This document shows, in pieces, positions 1 through 5,684 of a DNA stretch of 5,684 nucleotides. The stretch spans positions 1 to 5,684 of the forward strand of contig CAMCOJ010000156.1 of NCBI GenBank assembly GCA_945876405.1, given 5' to 3'. The position numbers and the translations under genes were made by a program. Under the pieces are notes generated by a model. That model searched no databases, had not been told where the DNA came from, and saw nothing but the letters and a program-made list of their open reading frames with translations. Position 1 is the stretch's first letter; each line of letters begins with the position of its first letter. The stretch is from an uncultured Ruminococcus sp. (lineage in GTDB: Bacteria > Bacillota > Clostridia > Oscillospirales > Ruminococcaceae).

Positions 1-21
1 TCAGATGTGTATAAGAGACAG
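1..21 (+). other. Nextera read-1 adapter tail (artefact)
   Basis: Positions 3-21 are the 19-base Tn5 mosaic end used in Nextera library kits (AGATGTGTATAAGAGACAG). The two preceding bases, TC, match the read-1 transposase adapter and not the read-2 version, which has G before the mosaic end. This is synthetic library sequence left on the contig and not a chromosomal transposon end. Genome sequence begins at about 22. Confidence 0.97.
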
Positions 22-90
22 ATTCTATCCGTCCCGTATTCTCCTCTCTCCTGTCGAAAAAAATTTATAAAAATATTTTCGTGTAATATA

Positions 91-119
91 TTGATTTTTC
101 TTCCATAATATGATAATAT
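91..119 (+). promoter_or_regulatory. Probable sigma-A promoter of the comM-HAD-rodA operon
   Basis: A -35-like TTGATT at 91-96 and a -10-like TAATAT at 114-119 are separated by 17 bases, with a TGN extension (TGA, 111-113) just before the -10. Transcription would start near 126, leaving a leader of about 37 bases that contains the strong Shine-Dalgarno site. The region is so AT-rich that other registers fit too, such as GATAAT at 112-117 with a 15-base spacer, so the exact boxes are uncertain. The remaining sequence at 22-90 holds no supported gene. All three forward frames are open to the left edge, so the tail of an upstream gene cannot be ruled out. Confidence 0.5.
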
Positions 120-162
120 ATTTTAAGACATATAAGTCATAATAAGGAAGGAGTAGAAAATT

Positions 163-1695
163 ATGTTTTCTAAGATTAACACTATGGGTCTGTTTGGACT
201 CAATGCATTTTCCGTTGATGTCGAAACCGACATCAGCATGGGACAGCCTGCTTTTGAAATAGTCGGTCTGCCGGATATGGTTGTGAAGGAAAGCCGGGAA
301 CGAATCAAAGCAGCAATGAGAGCAGGAGGAATAAAATTTCCGAATGCAAAAGTTATGGTAAACCTTGCACCTGCCGACACAAAGAAAAGCGGTTCGGTTC
401 ACGATCTTGCAATTTTTGTCGGAATTCTTTCATCCATGAGCGTTATAAACGAAAACACAGACAACTGCTGTTTCATAGGGGAAGTATCACTTAACGGCAA
501 CATCCGCCATGTAAACGGAGTTCTGCCTATGACGATAATGGCTATGAAAAACGGCATAGAAAATATTTTTGTGCCATCGGACAATGCTTTTGAAGCTTCA
601 GTAGTTGACGGAATACATGTTTATGGTGTAAAATCTATTATAGAAGTTATTGCTCATTTTACCGGAGGAAAGAAAATTTCCGAATCAGAAAAATACACCG
701 TGCCGATGACGCAGAACACATCCGAACTGGATTTTTCCGACATAAAAGGACAGCACGCCGCAAAGCATGCACTTGAAATAGCAGCTGCCGGCGGACACAA
801 TGCCCTGCTTATCGGAAGCCCCGGAAGCGGAAAGAGCATGCTTTCCAAAAGACTTCCCGGAATTCTTCCTCTTATGACATTTGAGGAATCAATAGAAACC
901 ACCAATATTCACTCTATCTCCGGTCTTGTCGACAAGGATACCCCTCTCGTCACGGTTCGTCCGTTCCGTGCCCCGCATCACACAATCTCATCTGCCGGTC
1001 TTGCCGGAGGAGGCACCATTCCGCATCCGGGCGAGATTTCGCTTGCCCACAACGGTCTTCTGTTTCTCGATGAACTTGCTGAATTCGACAGGAAAACCCT
1101 TGAGATACTCCGTCAGCCACTCGAGGAACAGAAAGTGACTATTTCCCGTGCAAACGGAACGATTACCTATCCGTCATCTATAATGCTTACTGCTGCAATG
1201 AACCCCTGTCCGTGCGGTTTCTTCGGACACCCTACGAAAAAATGTATCTGTTCTCCGAAGCAGGTTTCAAACTATCTTTCAAGAATTTCCGGACCGCTGC
1301 TCGACAGATTTGACCTTCACATCGAAGTCGCTCCGGTAGAGTTTAAACATCTCTCCTCTGATACTGTTGAAGAAAGCTCAGCTTCAATAAGGCAGCGTGT
1401 ACAGGATGCCCGTGAGATACAGATAAAAAGATTTGAGGGAACCGGTATTTCATGCAATGCACGTATAACATCTGCCAAACTTCGTGAATTCTGCCCCCTC
1501 GAGCCAGATGCTGAGACATTTTTATGCAGTGTCTTTGACAAGATGGGACTTTCCGCAAGAGCTTATGACAGAATTCTCAAGGTTGCAAGGACAATTGCAG
1601 ACCTTGACAAAACCAACATAATAAATAAAAAGCATATTTCACAGGCCGTTCAGTACAGATCACTCGACAGGAAGTACTGGAACAGAGAAGGCTGA
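163..1695 (+). CDS. comM: ComM/YifB family Mg-chelatase-like AAA+ ATPase
   Basis: This 510-residue protein is full length for the YifB/ComM family. Residues 1-165 or so form the N-terminal Lon-protease-like domain (opening with an INTMGLFGL stretch). The Mg-chelatase-type AAA+ core follows, with Walker A GSPGSGKS at 218-225, Walker B LLFLDELAEF at 299-308 and a GPLLDRFD arginine-finger segment at 377-384. Four cysteines (349, 351, 361, 363) in NPCPCG...CIC form the family's probable zinc-binding insert. The C-terminal helical domain contains LSARAYDRILKVARTIADL at 463-481. In Vibrio and Haemophilus, ComM is a hexameric helicase that drives branch migration when incoming DNA is integrated during natural transformation; the role in Firmicutes is less clear. 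The magnesium-chelatase label is historical and does not indicate chlorophyll synthesis. The start at 163 is supported by AAGGAAGGAG at 144-153, nine bases upstream; the next in-frame ATG (184) has no such site. It is first in a likely operon. The dprA or topA genes often found beside it in Firmicutes are not in view. Confidence 0.96.
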   Translation: MFSKINTMGLFGLNAFSVDVETDISMGQPAFEIVGLPDMVVKESRERIKAAMRAGGIKFPNAKVMVNLAPADTKKSGSVHDLAIFVGILSSMSVINENTDNCCFIGEVSLNGNIRHVNGVLPMTIMAMKNGIENIFVPSDNAFEASVVDGIHVYGVKSIIEVIAHFTGGKKISESEKYTVPMTQNTSELDFSDIKGQHAAKHALEIAAAGGHNALLIGSPGSGKSMLSKRLPGILPLMTFEESIETTNIHSISGLVDKDTPLVTVRPFRAPHHTISSAGLAGGGTIPHPGEISLAHNGLLFLDELAEFDRKTLEILRQPLEEQKVTISRANGTITYPSSIMLTAAMNPCPCGFFGHPTKKCICSPKQVSNYLSRISGPLLDRFDLHIEVAPVEFKHLSSDTVEESSASIRQRVQDAREIQIKRFEGTGISCNARITSAKLREFCPLEPDAETFLCSVFDKMGLSARAYDRILKVARTIADLDKTNIINKKHISQAVQYRSLDRKYWNREG

Positions 1696-1725
1696 ATTAA
1701 AAAACAGAACAGGAATGAACAGTTA

Positions 1726-2532
1726 ATGATAAAACTTATCGCAACCGACATGGACGGAACTCTACTTGATGACGAAAAAAGACTCCCGCCTGACTTTTCA
1801 GAAGTTATGGACAGACTTAAAAGACATGATATACGGTTTACAATCGCCAGCGGAAGGTCATACTCCGCTCTTACTCCGATATTTGAACCTTACTCTGAAA
1901 AAATGAGCTTTATCTGCGACAACGGTGCGTTTATAGTTCAGAACGGTAAAGAAGAATTTATAAGCAGTATCGCATCGGAAACGGTCAGCAGAATAGTAAG
2001 GATATGCCGCGACAAAATTCCTGAGGCATACCCTGTTCTCTGCGGCAGAAGAGGTATCTATGCGGCAGGCGGATTCAGTCTGCATTCAGAAAAGGAACTG
2101 GGATTCTACTATAACTCCAGACAGATATGCGATGACCTCGCAAATACAGGAGATGATATTTTCAAGATTGCAATCTATGATGAAAACGATCCGAAAACCT
2201 ACTCATACCCTGTTCTTGATAAAATATTCGGCAAAGAACTTACACTTGTTGTCTCAGGACATCTGTGGATGGACATAATGAACCCGGGTATCAACAAGGG
2301 TGCCGCACTGAATACAATTCAGAAATCTCTTGGAATATCAAAGGAAGAAACAATGGCATTCGGTGACTTCTACAACGATATAGATCTTCTGGCACAGGCT
2401 GAATACAGTTACGTCATGGATAATGCAAATGATGACATGAAGCTCCACGGAAAATATATTGCCGGAAGCAATAACTCAGGTGGTGTAACCAGAGCAATAA
2501 AGCAGTATCTTGATGAAAACGGTCTCTTCTGA
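1726..2532 (+). CDS. Cof-type HAD-superfamily (IIB) phosphatase
   Basis: This 268-residue cytosolic protein has all four HAD motifs. Motif I is ATDMDGTLLDD, with nucleophile Asp8 and acid/base Asp10. Motif II is TIASGRS at 39-45, with Ser42. Motif III contains Lys191 in INKGAAL, and motif IV is GDFYNDID at 213-220 with Asp214 and Asp218 for magnesium. The segment between motifs II and III (about 80-185) is the C2-type cap that sets substrate choice. Length and motif spacing match the Cof/YidA group, which removes phosphate from sugar phosphates, flavin nucleotides or similar metabolites; the actual substrate cannot be read from sequence. The start follows the comM stop by 30 bases. An AGGA at 1711-1714 lies eleven bases upstream of the ATG, a weaker ribosome site than those of the neighbours. 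No promoter or terminator is evident in the gap, so it is probably co-transcribed with comM and the SEDS gene. Confidence 0.93.
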   Translation: MIKLIATDMDGTLLDDEKRLPPDFSEVMDRLKRHDIRFTIASGRSYSALTPIFEPYSEKMSFICDNGAFIVQNGKEEFISSIASETVSRIVRICRDKIPEAYPVLCGRRGIYAAGGFSLHSEKELGFYYNSRQICDDLANTGDDIFKIAIYDENDPKTYSYPVLDKIFGKELTLVVSGHLWMDIMNPGINKGAALNTIQKSLGISKEETMAFGDFYNDIDLLAQAEYSYVMDNANDDMKLHGKYIAGSNNSGGVTRAIKQYLDENGLF

Positions 2533-2543
2533 AAGGAGCAAAA

Positions 2544-3677
2544 ATGAACAATCTGAAAACAATTACTGAAGCAGTAAAAAAATATTTTAAGAATCTTGAC
2601 AAACTGCTGCTGCTTGCGGTTACAGCATGTACTGTACTCGGAATCACTCTTCTGTATTCGCTGTCTGCAAACGGAACCATAGGGTACGGAGTTTACAGGA
2701 CACAGCTCTTTTCCATGATCACAGGACTTGTCATCTGTCTGTTCATATCATGCTTTGACTACAGAGAGTTTTCAAAGCTCTGGTTTTTGTACGCTCCCGC
2801 TGCTCTTATTCCGGTACTTCTTACATTTACATCTCTTGGAATAGGTGTTGAAGGAACAGACGATGTTGCCTGGCTTAAACTCGGACCGGTTACATTCCAG
2901 CCGGCAGAAGTTCTGAAAATTGCATTTCTTCTCTCATTCTCATACCATCTTTACAAGGTTCGTGAGGATCTTAACAATATTTTAAACATAATTCTTATCT
3001 GTCTGCACGGGGCGGTTCCCATTCTCATCGTTATGAAACAGGGCGACCATGGTACAGCACTTGTGTTTATCATGATGTTCCTGATCATGCTTTACTCGGC
3101 CGGACTATCATTAGCATATATAATTCCGGCGGTTCTTGCAGTTCCTTTAGTTATATTTGTTGCCTGGCAGTATCTTCTCGGTTCTGTTCAGAAGGAACGT
3201 ATAATGATACTTTTCAATCCGGGAAGCGACCCTGAAGGAATAGAATGGCAGCAGGATCTCGGACTTTCTTCCCTGGCTTCAGGTAATATTTTCGGAAAAG
3301 GTCTCTTCGGAAACGGAGAAAGCAATGTTCCTGAGATTTACAATGACTTCATTTTCTCCTATGTAGGCTATGTATTCGGATTTGTAGGCTGTACTGCCCT
3401 TGTTCTTGTTTTTGCATTTATCTGCATAAAGATAATAGCTGACAGCAGAACTGCATGTGATGAACTGGGAAAAAATATTTGCATGGGTGCATTCGCCATG
3501 CTGTTTACGCACTGTACCATGAACATCGGAATGGTACTTAAGGTAATGCCGGTAATTGGTATTCCTCTGCCTTTCGTAAGCGCCGGAGGTACCGCACTTC
3601 TCAGTATGTACATCGTTATCGGCATTGTTCTGAGTGTGAGGCAGCACAACGAGAAAATCTACCGGATGTTTGCATAA
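2544..3677 (+). CDS. rodA: RodA-like SEDS peptidoglycan polymerase (FtsW/RodA/SpoVE family)
   Basis: This 377-residue polytopic membrane protein has about ten hydrophobic segments (roughly 20-40, 52-71, 78-98, 121-137, 145-164, 169-186, 189-211, 266-298, 311-335, 338-365) and a large outer loop at about 212-265. SEDS proteins polymerise glycan strands from lipid II, usually with a class B penicillin-binding protein. Family signatures include AWLKLGPVTFQPAEVLKI at 109-126, FNPGSDPEG at 224-232, ASGNIFGKGLFGNG at 245-258, VPEIYNDFIF at 262-271 and GIPLPFVSAGGT at 339-350. Asp268 falls where the essential SEDS aspartate normally sits. NIGM at 327-330 and the overall length favour RodA over FtsW, but this is a judgement call. 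Several usually conserved residues differ: A before W110 instead of R, QGDHGT (166-171) instead of QPDLGT, YND instead of HTD, SYV-GYVFGF instead of SVIGEE-GF, and SAGG instead of SYGG. AAAGGAG at 2532-2538 overlaps the end of the HAD gene and sits five bases before the ATG, indicating co-transcription. No PBP gene is adjacent. Confidence 0.9.
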   Translation: MNNLKTITEAVKKYFKNLDKLLLLAVTACTVLGITLLYSLSANGTIGYGVYRTQLFSMITGLVICLFISCFDYREFSKLWFLYAPAALIPVLLTFTSLGIGVEGTDDVAWLKLGPVTFQPAEVLKIAFLLSFSYHLYKVREDLNNILNIILICLHGAVPILIVMKQGDHGTALVFIMMFLIMLYSAGLSLAYIIPAVLAVPLVIFVAWQYLLGSVQKERIMILFNPGSDPEGIEWQQDLGLSSLASGNIFGKGLFGNGESNVPEIYNDFIFSYVGYVFGFVGCTALVLVFAFICIKIIADSRTACDELGKNICMGAFAMLFTHCTMNIGMVLKVMPVIGIPLPFVSAGGTALLSMYIVIGIVLSVRQHNEKIYRMFA

Positions 3678-3684
3678 AATATCA

Positions 3685-3714
3685 TTGACATATTTCATAA
3701 AAAAATGCTATAAT
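3685..3714 (+). promoter_or_regulatory. Strong sigma-A promoter of guaA
   Basis: A perfect TTGACA (3685-3690) and a perfect TATAAT (3709-3714) are 18 bases apart, with a TGC extension at 3706-3708 directly before the -10. Transcription should start at about 3720-3722, giving a leader of about 35 bases. That leader has room for the Shine-Dalgarno site but not for a purine riboswitch. No convincing terminator separates it from the SEDS gene, so read-through from the upstream operon could add to guaA expression. The hexamers alone predict strong constitutive transcription. Confidence 0.85.
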
Positions 3715-3755
3715 TATTATATTCAGTAACCAAATTTCAGAAAGGAATTTATCTT

Positions 3756-5309
3756 ATGACAAATCAGCTCTGCATAGTTCTTGACTTCGGCGGTCAGTAT
3801 AACCAGCTCATCGCAAGAAGAGTCCGCGAATGCGGTGTTTACTGCGAAATCAAGAAATTTGACACACCAATCGAAGAGATTAAAGCCCTTAACCCTGCAG
3901 GTATTATTTTTACCGGCGGTCCGAACAGCGTTTACGATGAAACTTCCCCGCACATTTCAAAGGAAATCTTTGAACTCGGTATTCCGGTTCTCGGTATCTG
4001 CTACGGATGTCAGCTTATGGCTTACACTCTCGGAGGTACAGTTTCAACATGCGTAACATCAGAATACGGAAAAACAGAAATCAAGTCAGACAGCAGCTGT
4101 GCTGTATTTAAAGGCGTACCTGAACAGAACACAGTATGGATGAGCCACACAGACTACATAAGCCAGATACCTGAAGGTTTCAGCATTACTGCCACTTCAA
4201 AGGACTGTCCGTGCGCTGCTATGGCCTGCCCTGAAAAGAAACTCTACGCTGTACAGTTTCACCCTGAAGTAACTCACAGCGAATACGGAAAAGAAATCTT
4301 AAGAAACTTCCTTTTTGAAGTATGTGACTTCACAGGCGACTGGAAGATGGACAACTTTATAGAAGAAACAGTTGCAAAGCTCAGAGAAAAAATCGGCGAC
4401 AAGAAAGTTGTTCTCGGTCTCTCGGGCGGTGTTGACTCTTCAGTTGCAGCAGGTCTTTTAAGCCGTGCAGTCGGCAAACAGCTCACCTGCGTATTTGTCG
4501 ATCAGGGACTTATGAGAAAGGACGAGGGTGACTTCGTTGAGGAAACATTTACCCGTCTTTTCGATATGAATTTTGTAAGAGTAAACTGTCAGAAGCAGTT
4601 CCTTGAAAAACTTAAGGGAGTAACTGATCCTGAGCAGAAGAGAAAGATAATCGGTACCGAATTCTACAAGGTATTCTGGGACAAGGTACGTGAAGAAGCA
4701 GAAGGCGGATTCTTTGCACAGGGCACTATTTATCCTGACCGTATCGAAAGCGGCAAGGGCAATGCCAGCGGCAAGGGCAGCACTGCTACTATAAAGACAC
4801 ACCACAACATGGTTGAGATGCCGAAGGATATCACATTTGACGGAATTATCGAACCGCTCGGTGATCTTTTCAAGGATGAAGTCCGTCAGGTCGGTGAAAA
4901 GCTCGGCATTCCGCATGAACTCGTATGGAGACAGCCATTCCCTGGTCCGGGACTTGGCGTAAGAATCATTGGTGAGATAACAGAAGAAAAAGTAAAGATC
5001 CTTCAGGAAGCGGACGCTGTATTCCGTGATGAGATTAAAAAGAGCGGCATCGAAAGCGAACTCAAGCAGTTCTTCGCAGTTCTCCCTGATGTAAAGACTG
5101 TCGGCGTTATGGGTGACCACCGTACATACGACCACCTCATCGCAATCAGAGCCGTTACAACAGACGACTTCATGACAGCAGACTGGGCAAGGATTCCTTA
5201 TGATGTTCTCGCTAAAGTTTCAAACAGACTCTGCAACGAAGTTGAGCATGTAAACAGAGTTGTTTACGACATCACCTCAAAGCCGCCGGGGACTGTGGAG
5301 TGGGAGTAA
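3756..5309 (+). CDS. guaA: GMP synthase (glutamine-hydrolysing)
   Basis: GuaA converts XMP, ATP and glutamine to GMP, the last step of de novo guanine nucleotide synthesis in the cytosol. The 517-residue protein is full length and contains both halves. The class I glutamine amidotransferase domain (about 5-190) has an oxyanion loop FTGGPNSVY (52-60) and the catalytic triad Cys82 in GICYGCQL, His169 and Glu171 in [10 protein letters not shown]. The ATP-pyrophosphatase domain follows, with P-loop GLSGGVDSS at 221-229, and [10 protein letters not shown] (324-333) and TIKTHHNM (345-352) in the synthetase core. The C-terminal dimerisation domain includes [13 protein letters not shown] (391-403) and ends in the diagnostic KPPGTVEWE. 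The residue after the catalytic CYG is Cys85 where Met or Ala is common; this is a tolerated variant. AAAGGA at 3741-3746 lies nine bases before the ATG and supports this start. The gene is monocistronic from its own promoter and is followed by the hairpin at 5366-5409. Confidence 0.98.
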   Translation: MTNQLCIVLDFGGQYNQLIARRVRECGVYCEIKKFDTPIEEIKALNPAGIIFTGGPNSVYDETSPHISKEIFELGIPVLGICYGCQLMAYTLGGTVSTCVTSEYGKTEIKSDSSCAVFKGVPEQNTVWMSHTDYISQIPEGFSITATSKDCPCAAMACPEKKLYAVQFHPEVTHSEYGKEILRNFLFEVCDFTGDWKMDNFIEETVAKLREKIGDKKVVLGLSGGVDSSVAAGLLSRAVGKQLTCVFVDQGLMRKDEGDFVEETFTRLFDMNFVRVNCQKQFLEKLKGVTDPEQKRKIIGTEFYKVFWDKVREEAEGGFFAQGTIYPDRIESGKGNASGKGSTATIKTHHNMVEMPKDITFDGIIEPLGDLFKDEVRQVGEKLGIPHELVWRQPFPGPGLGVRIIGEITEEKVKILQEADAVFRDEIKKSGIESELKQFFAVLPDVKTVGVMGDHRTYDHLIAIRAVTTDDFMTADWARIPYDVLAKVSNRLCNEVEHVNRVVYDITSKPPGTVEWE

Positions 5310-5365
5310 GTATCCGTTAGTTTTCGAATGATTACACGAACTTCTTAACCCTGATACAAAAATAA

Positions 5366-5409
5366 AAACGCCTATCAATTAACGCAAATACGTTAGTTGA
5401 TAGGCGTTT
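5366..5409. terminator. Bidirectional intrinsic terminator after guaA
   Basis: A 19-base arm (5366-5384) pairs with 5391-5409 around a six-base CAAATA loop. Every position pairs; the only non-Watson-Crick pair is one G-U (T5380 region against the G in the 3' arm). On the plus strand the GGCG base is followed by TTTGTTATT, a modest U-tract. On the minus strand it is followed by TTTTTATTTTTG, a much better one. It starts 56 bases past the guaA stop, so it probably ends guaA transcription and also stops transcripts coming leftward from a gene to the right. Confidence 0.82.
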
Positions 5410-5497
5410 GTTATTCGATTGGCTGATTGGCAATACTATGTACTTTCCTCAACTGTTCTCATGTGTTATCATTAGATAAAGATTTTCAGAAAGATAA

Positions 5498-5639
5498 TTA
5501 TAAAGAAAATGAAATTTCATCAGCACGTTCCCATTCTTCCTGTGTTTTGGCACTCAGTTCGCTTTTTATGAGTTTCAAGGTCTGCCTCTCTTGTAGGAAC
5601 TGGAATATGGCTATCCTTGTCAATAAGACTAAGTACTAT
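5498..5639 (-). pseudogene. Possible broken, contig-edge-truncated small gene
   Basis: Reading leftward from the right edge of genuine sequence, one minus-strand frame (5639 to a TGA at 5520-5522) gives a protein-like stretch, IDKDSHIPVPTREADLETHK, then turns cysteine-rich and implausible. A second frame, open from 5635 to a TAA at 5498-5500, becomes plausible just where the first fades, giving KSELSAKTQEEWERADEI and ending ISFSL. Joined at the run of five T (AAAAA on the coding strand, near 5562-5566), they would form about 45 residues of a C-terminus. This could be a decayed gene, a sequencing error in a homopolymer, or chance. The strong minus-strand side of the terminator to its left fits a leftward gene. 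I do not recognise the family, and the 5' end lies outside the contig. Confidence 0.28.
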
Positions 5640-5641
5640 GT

Positions 5642-5684
5642 CTGTCTCTTATACACATCTCCGAGCCCACGAGACAGGCAGAAA
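5642..5684 (-). other. Nextera read-2 adapter plus i7 index (artefact)
   Basis: Positions 5642-5660 are the reverse complement of the Tn5 mosaic end. Positions 5661-5675 (CCGAGCCCACGAGAC) are the rest of the Nextera read-2 adapter. The next eight bases, AGGCAGAA (5676-5683), match the i7 index known as N703, and the last A fits the first base of the P7 flow-cell sequence. This is read-through library sequence and not genome. Confidence 0.98.

Larger units (their letters stand above)
5310..5641. other. Intergenic tail after guaA, no intact gene
   Basis: These 332 bases contain the guaA 3' flank, a strong hairpin at 5366-5409 and about 230 bases with no intact coding region on either strand. 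The plus strand is broken by frequent stops; its one late frame, opening at 5568, runs straight into adapter. The minus strand holds the two overlapping partial frames described separately. The octamer CGTTAGTT occurs at 5315-5322 and again in the hairpin's 3' arm at 5391-5398, which may be chance. Confidence 0.7.

Noticed and set aside
55..81. CGAAAA...TTTTCG inverted repeat upstream of comM
   Set aside because: Only six outer bases pair well and the interior is A/T with mismatches, so it is a poor terminator or operator.
25..402. A 125-codon minus-strand open frame over the comM start and upstream region
   Set aside because: It overlaps the conserved N-terminus of ComM antisense and crosses the AT-rich promoter region, with Lys/Tyr/Phe-rich noise at its end.
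1715..1726. A three-codon mini-ORF (ATG AAC AGT TAA) overlapping the HAD start codon as TAATG
   Set aside because: The only ribosome-binding-like bases (AGGA) run into its own ATG, so it is unlikely to be translated; the overlap is probably coincidence.
3279..3698. A 139-codon minus-strand open frame opposite the SEDS gene and guaA promoter
   Set aside because: It is a shadow of the membrane protein gene; the translation is low-plausibility and rich in Tyr, His and Cys.
3715..3755. A purine (guanine or PRPP-type) riboswitch in the guaA leader
   Set aside because: The leader is only about 35 bases from the predicted start to the ATG, with no paired stems or conserved loops, which is too short for any known purine riboswitch.
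4458..5135. A 225-codon open frame antisense to guaA
   Set aside because: It lies wholly inside the strongly supported guaA, its translation shows no recognisable domain, and it has no convincing ribosome site. Long antisense frames arise easily from biased codon use in conserved genes.
1..5684. Inverted mosaic ends at both edges as a natural 5.7-kb composite transposon
   Set aside because: The bases outside the mosaic ends are Illumina adapter and index sequence, there is no transposase gene, and the content is housekeeping genes.

Overview
This window is a short assembled fragment from a moderately AT-rich bacterium, most likely a Clostridia-type Firmicute. A Ruminococcus-like (Oscillospiraceae) gut or rumen organism is my best guess. 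That guess rests on the strong purine-rich Shine-Dalgarno sites, the AT-rich promoters close to the sigma-A consensus, and the general look of the proteins. No taxonomic marker here settles it. Both ends are sequencing adapter rather than genome: 1-21 is the tail of the Nextera read-1 adapter, and 5642-5684 is the Nextera read-2 adapter followed by what looks like an i7 index. Genuine sequence therefore runs from about 22 to 5641.

All four well-supported genes are on the + strand and all are intact. A likely three-gene operon starts from a promoter near 91-119. It holds a ComM/YifB-type AAA+ ATPase (163-1695), a Cof-type HAD phosphatase (1726-2532) and a divergent RodA-like SEDS membrane protein (2544-3677). 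The gaps between them are 30 and 11 bases. Next comes guaA, GMP synthetase (3756-5309), with its own near-perfect extended -10 promoter at 3685-3714 and no riboswitch in its short leader. A 19-bp hairpin at 5366-5409 closes the unit and looks bidirectional. Beyond it lie about 230 bases with no intact gene. The minus strand there carries two overlapping open frames that together could be the broken or frameshifted end of a small gene cut by the contig edge.

The genes do not form one pathway. They cover DNA processing during recombination or transformation (ComM), phosphate-ester or sugar-phosphate housekeeping (HAD), peptidoglycan polymerisation (RodA-like) and purine nucleotide synthesis (GuaA). 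This is an ordinary chromosomal housekeeping segment. I found no mobile element, CRISPR array, RNA gene or defence-like cluster. The points worth a second look are the adapter contamination, the unusual residues in the SEDS protein, the bidirectional hairpin and the possible broken gene at the right end.
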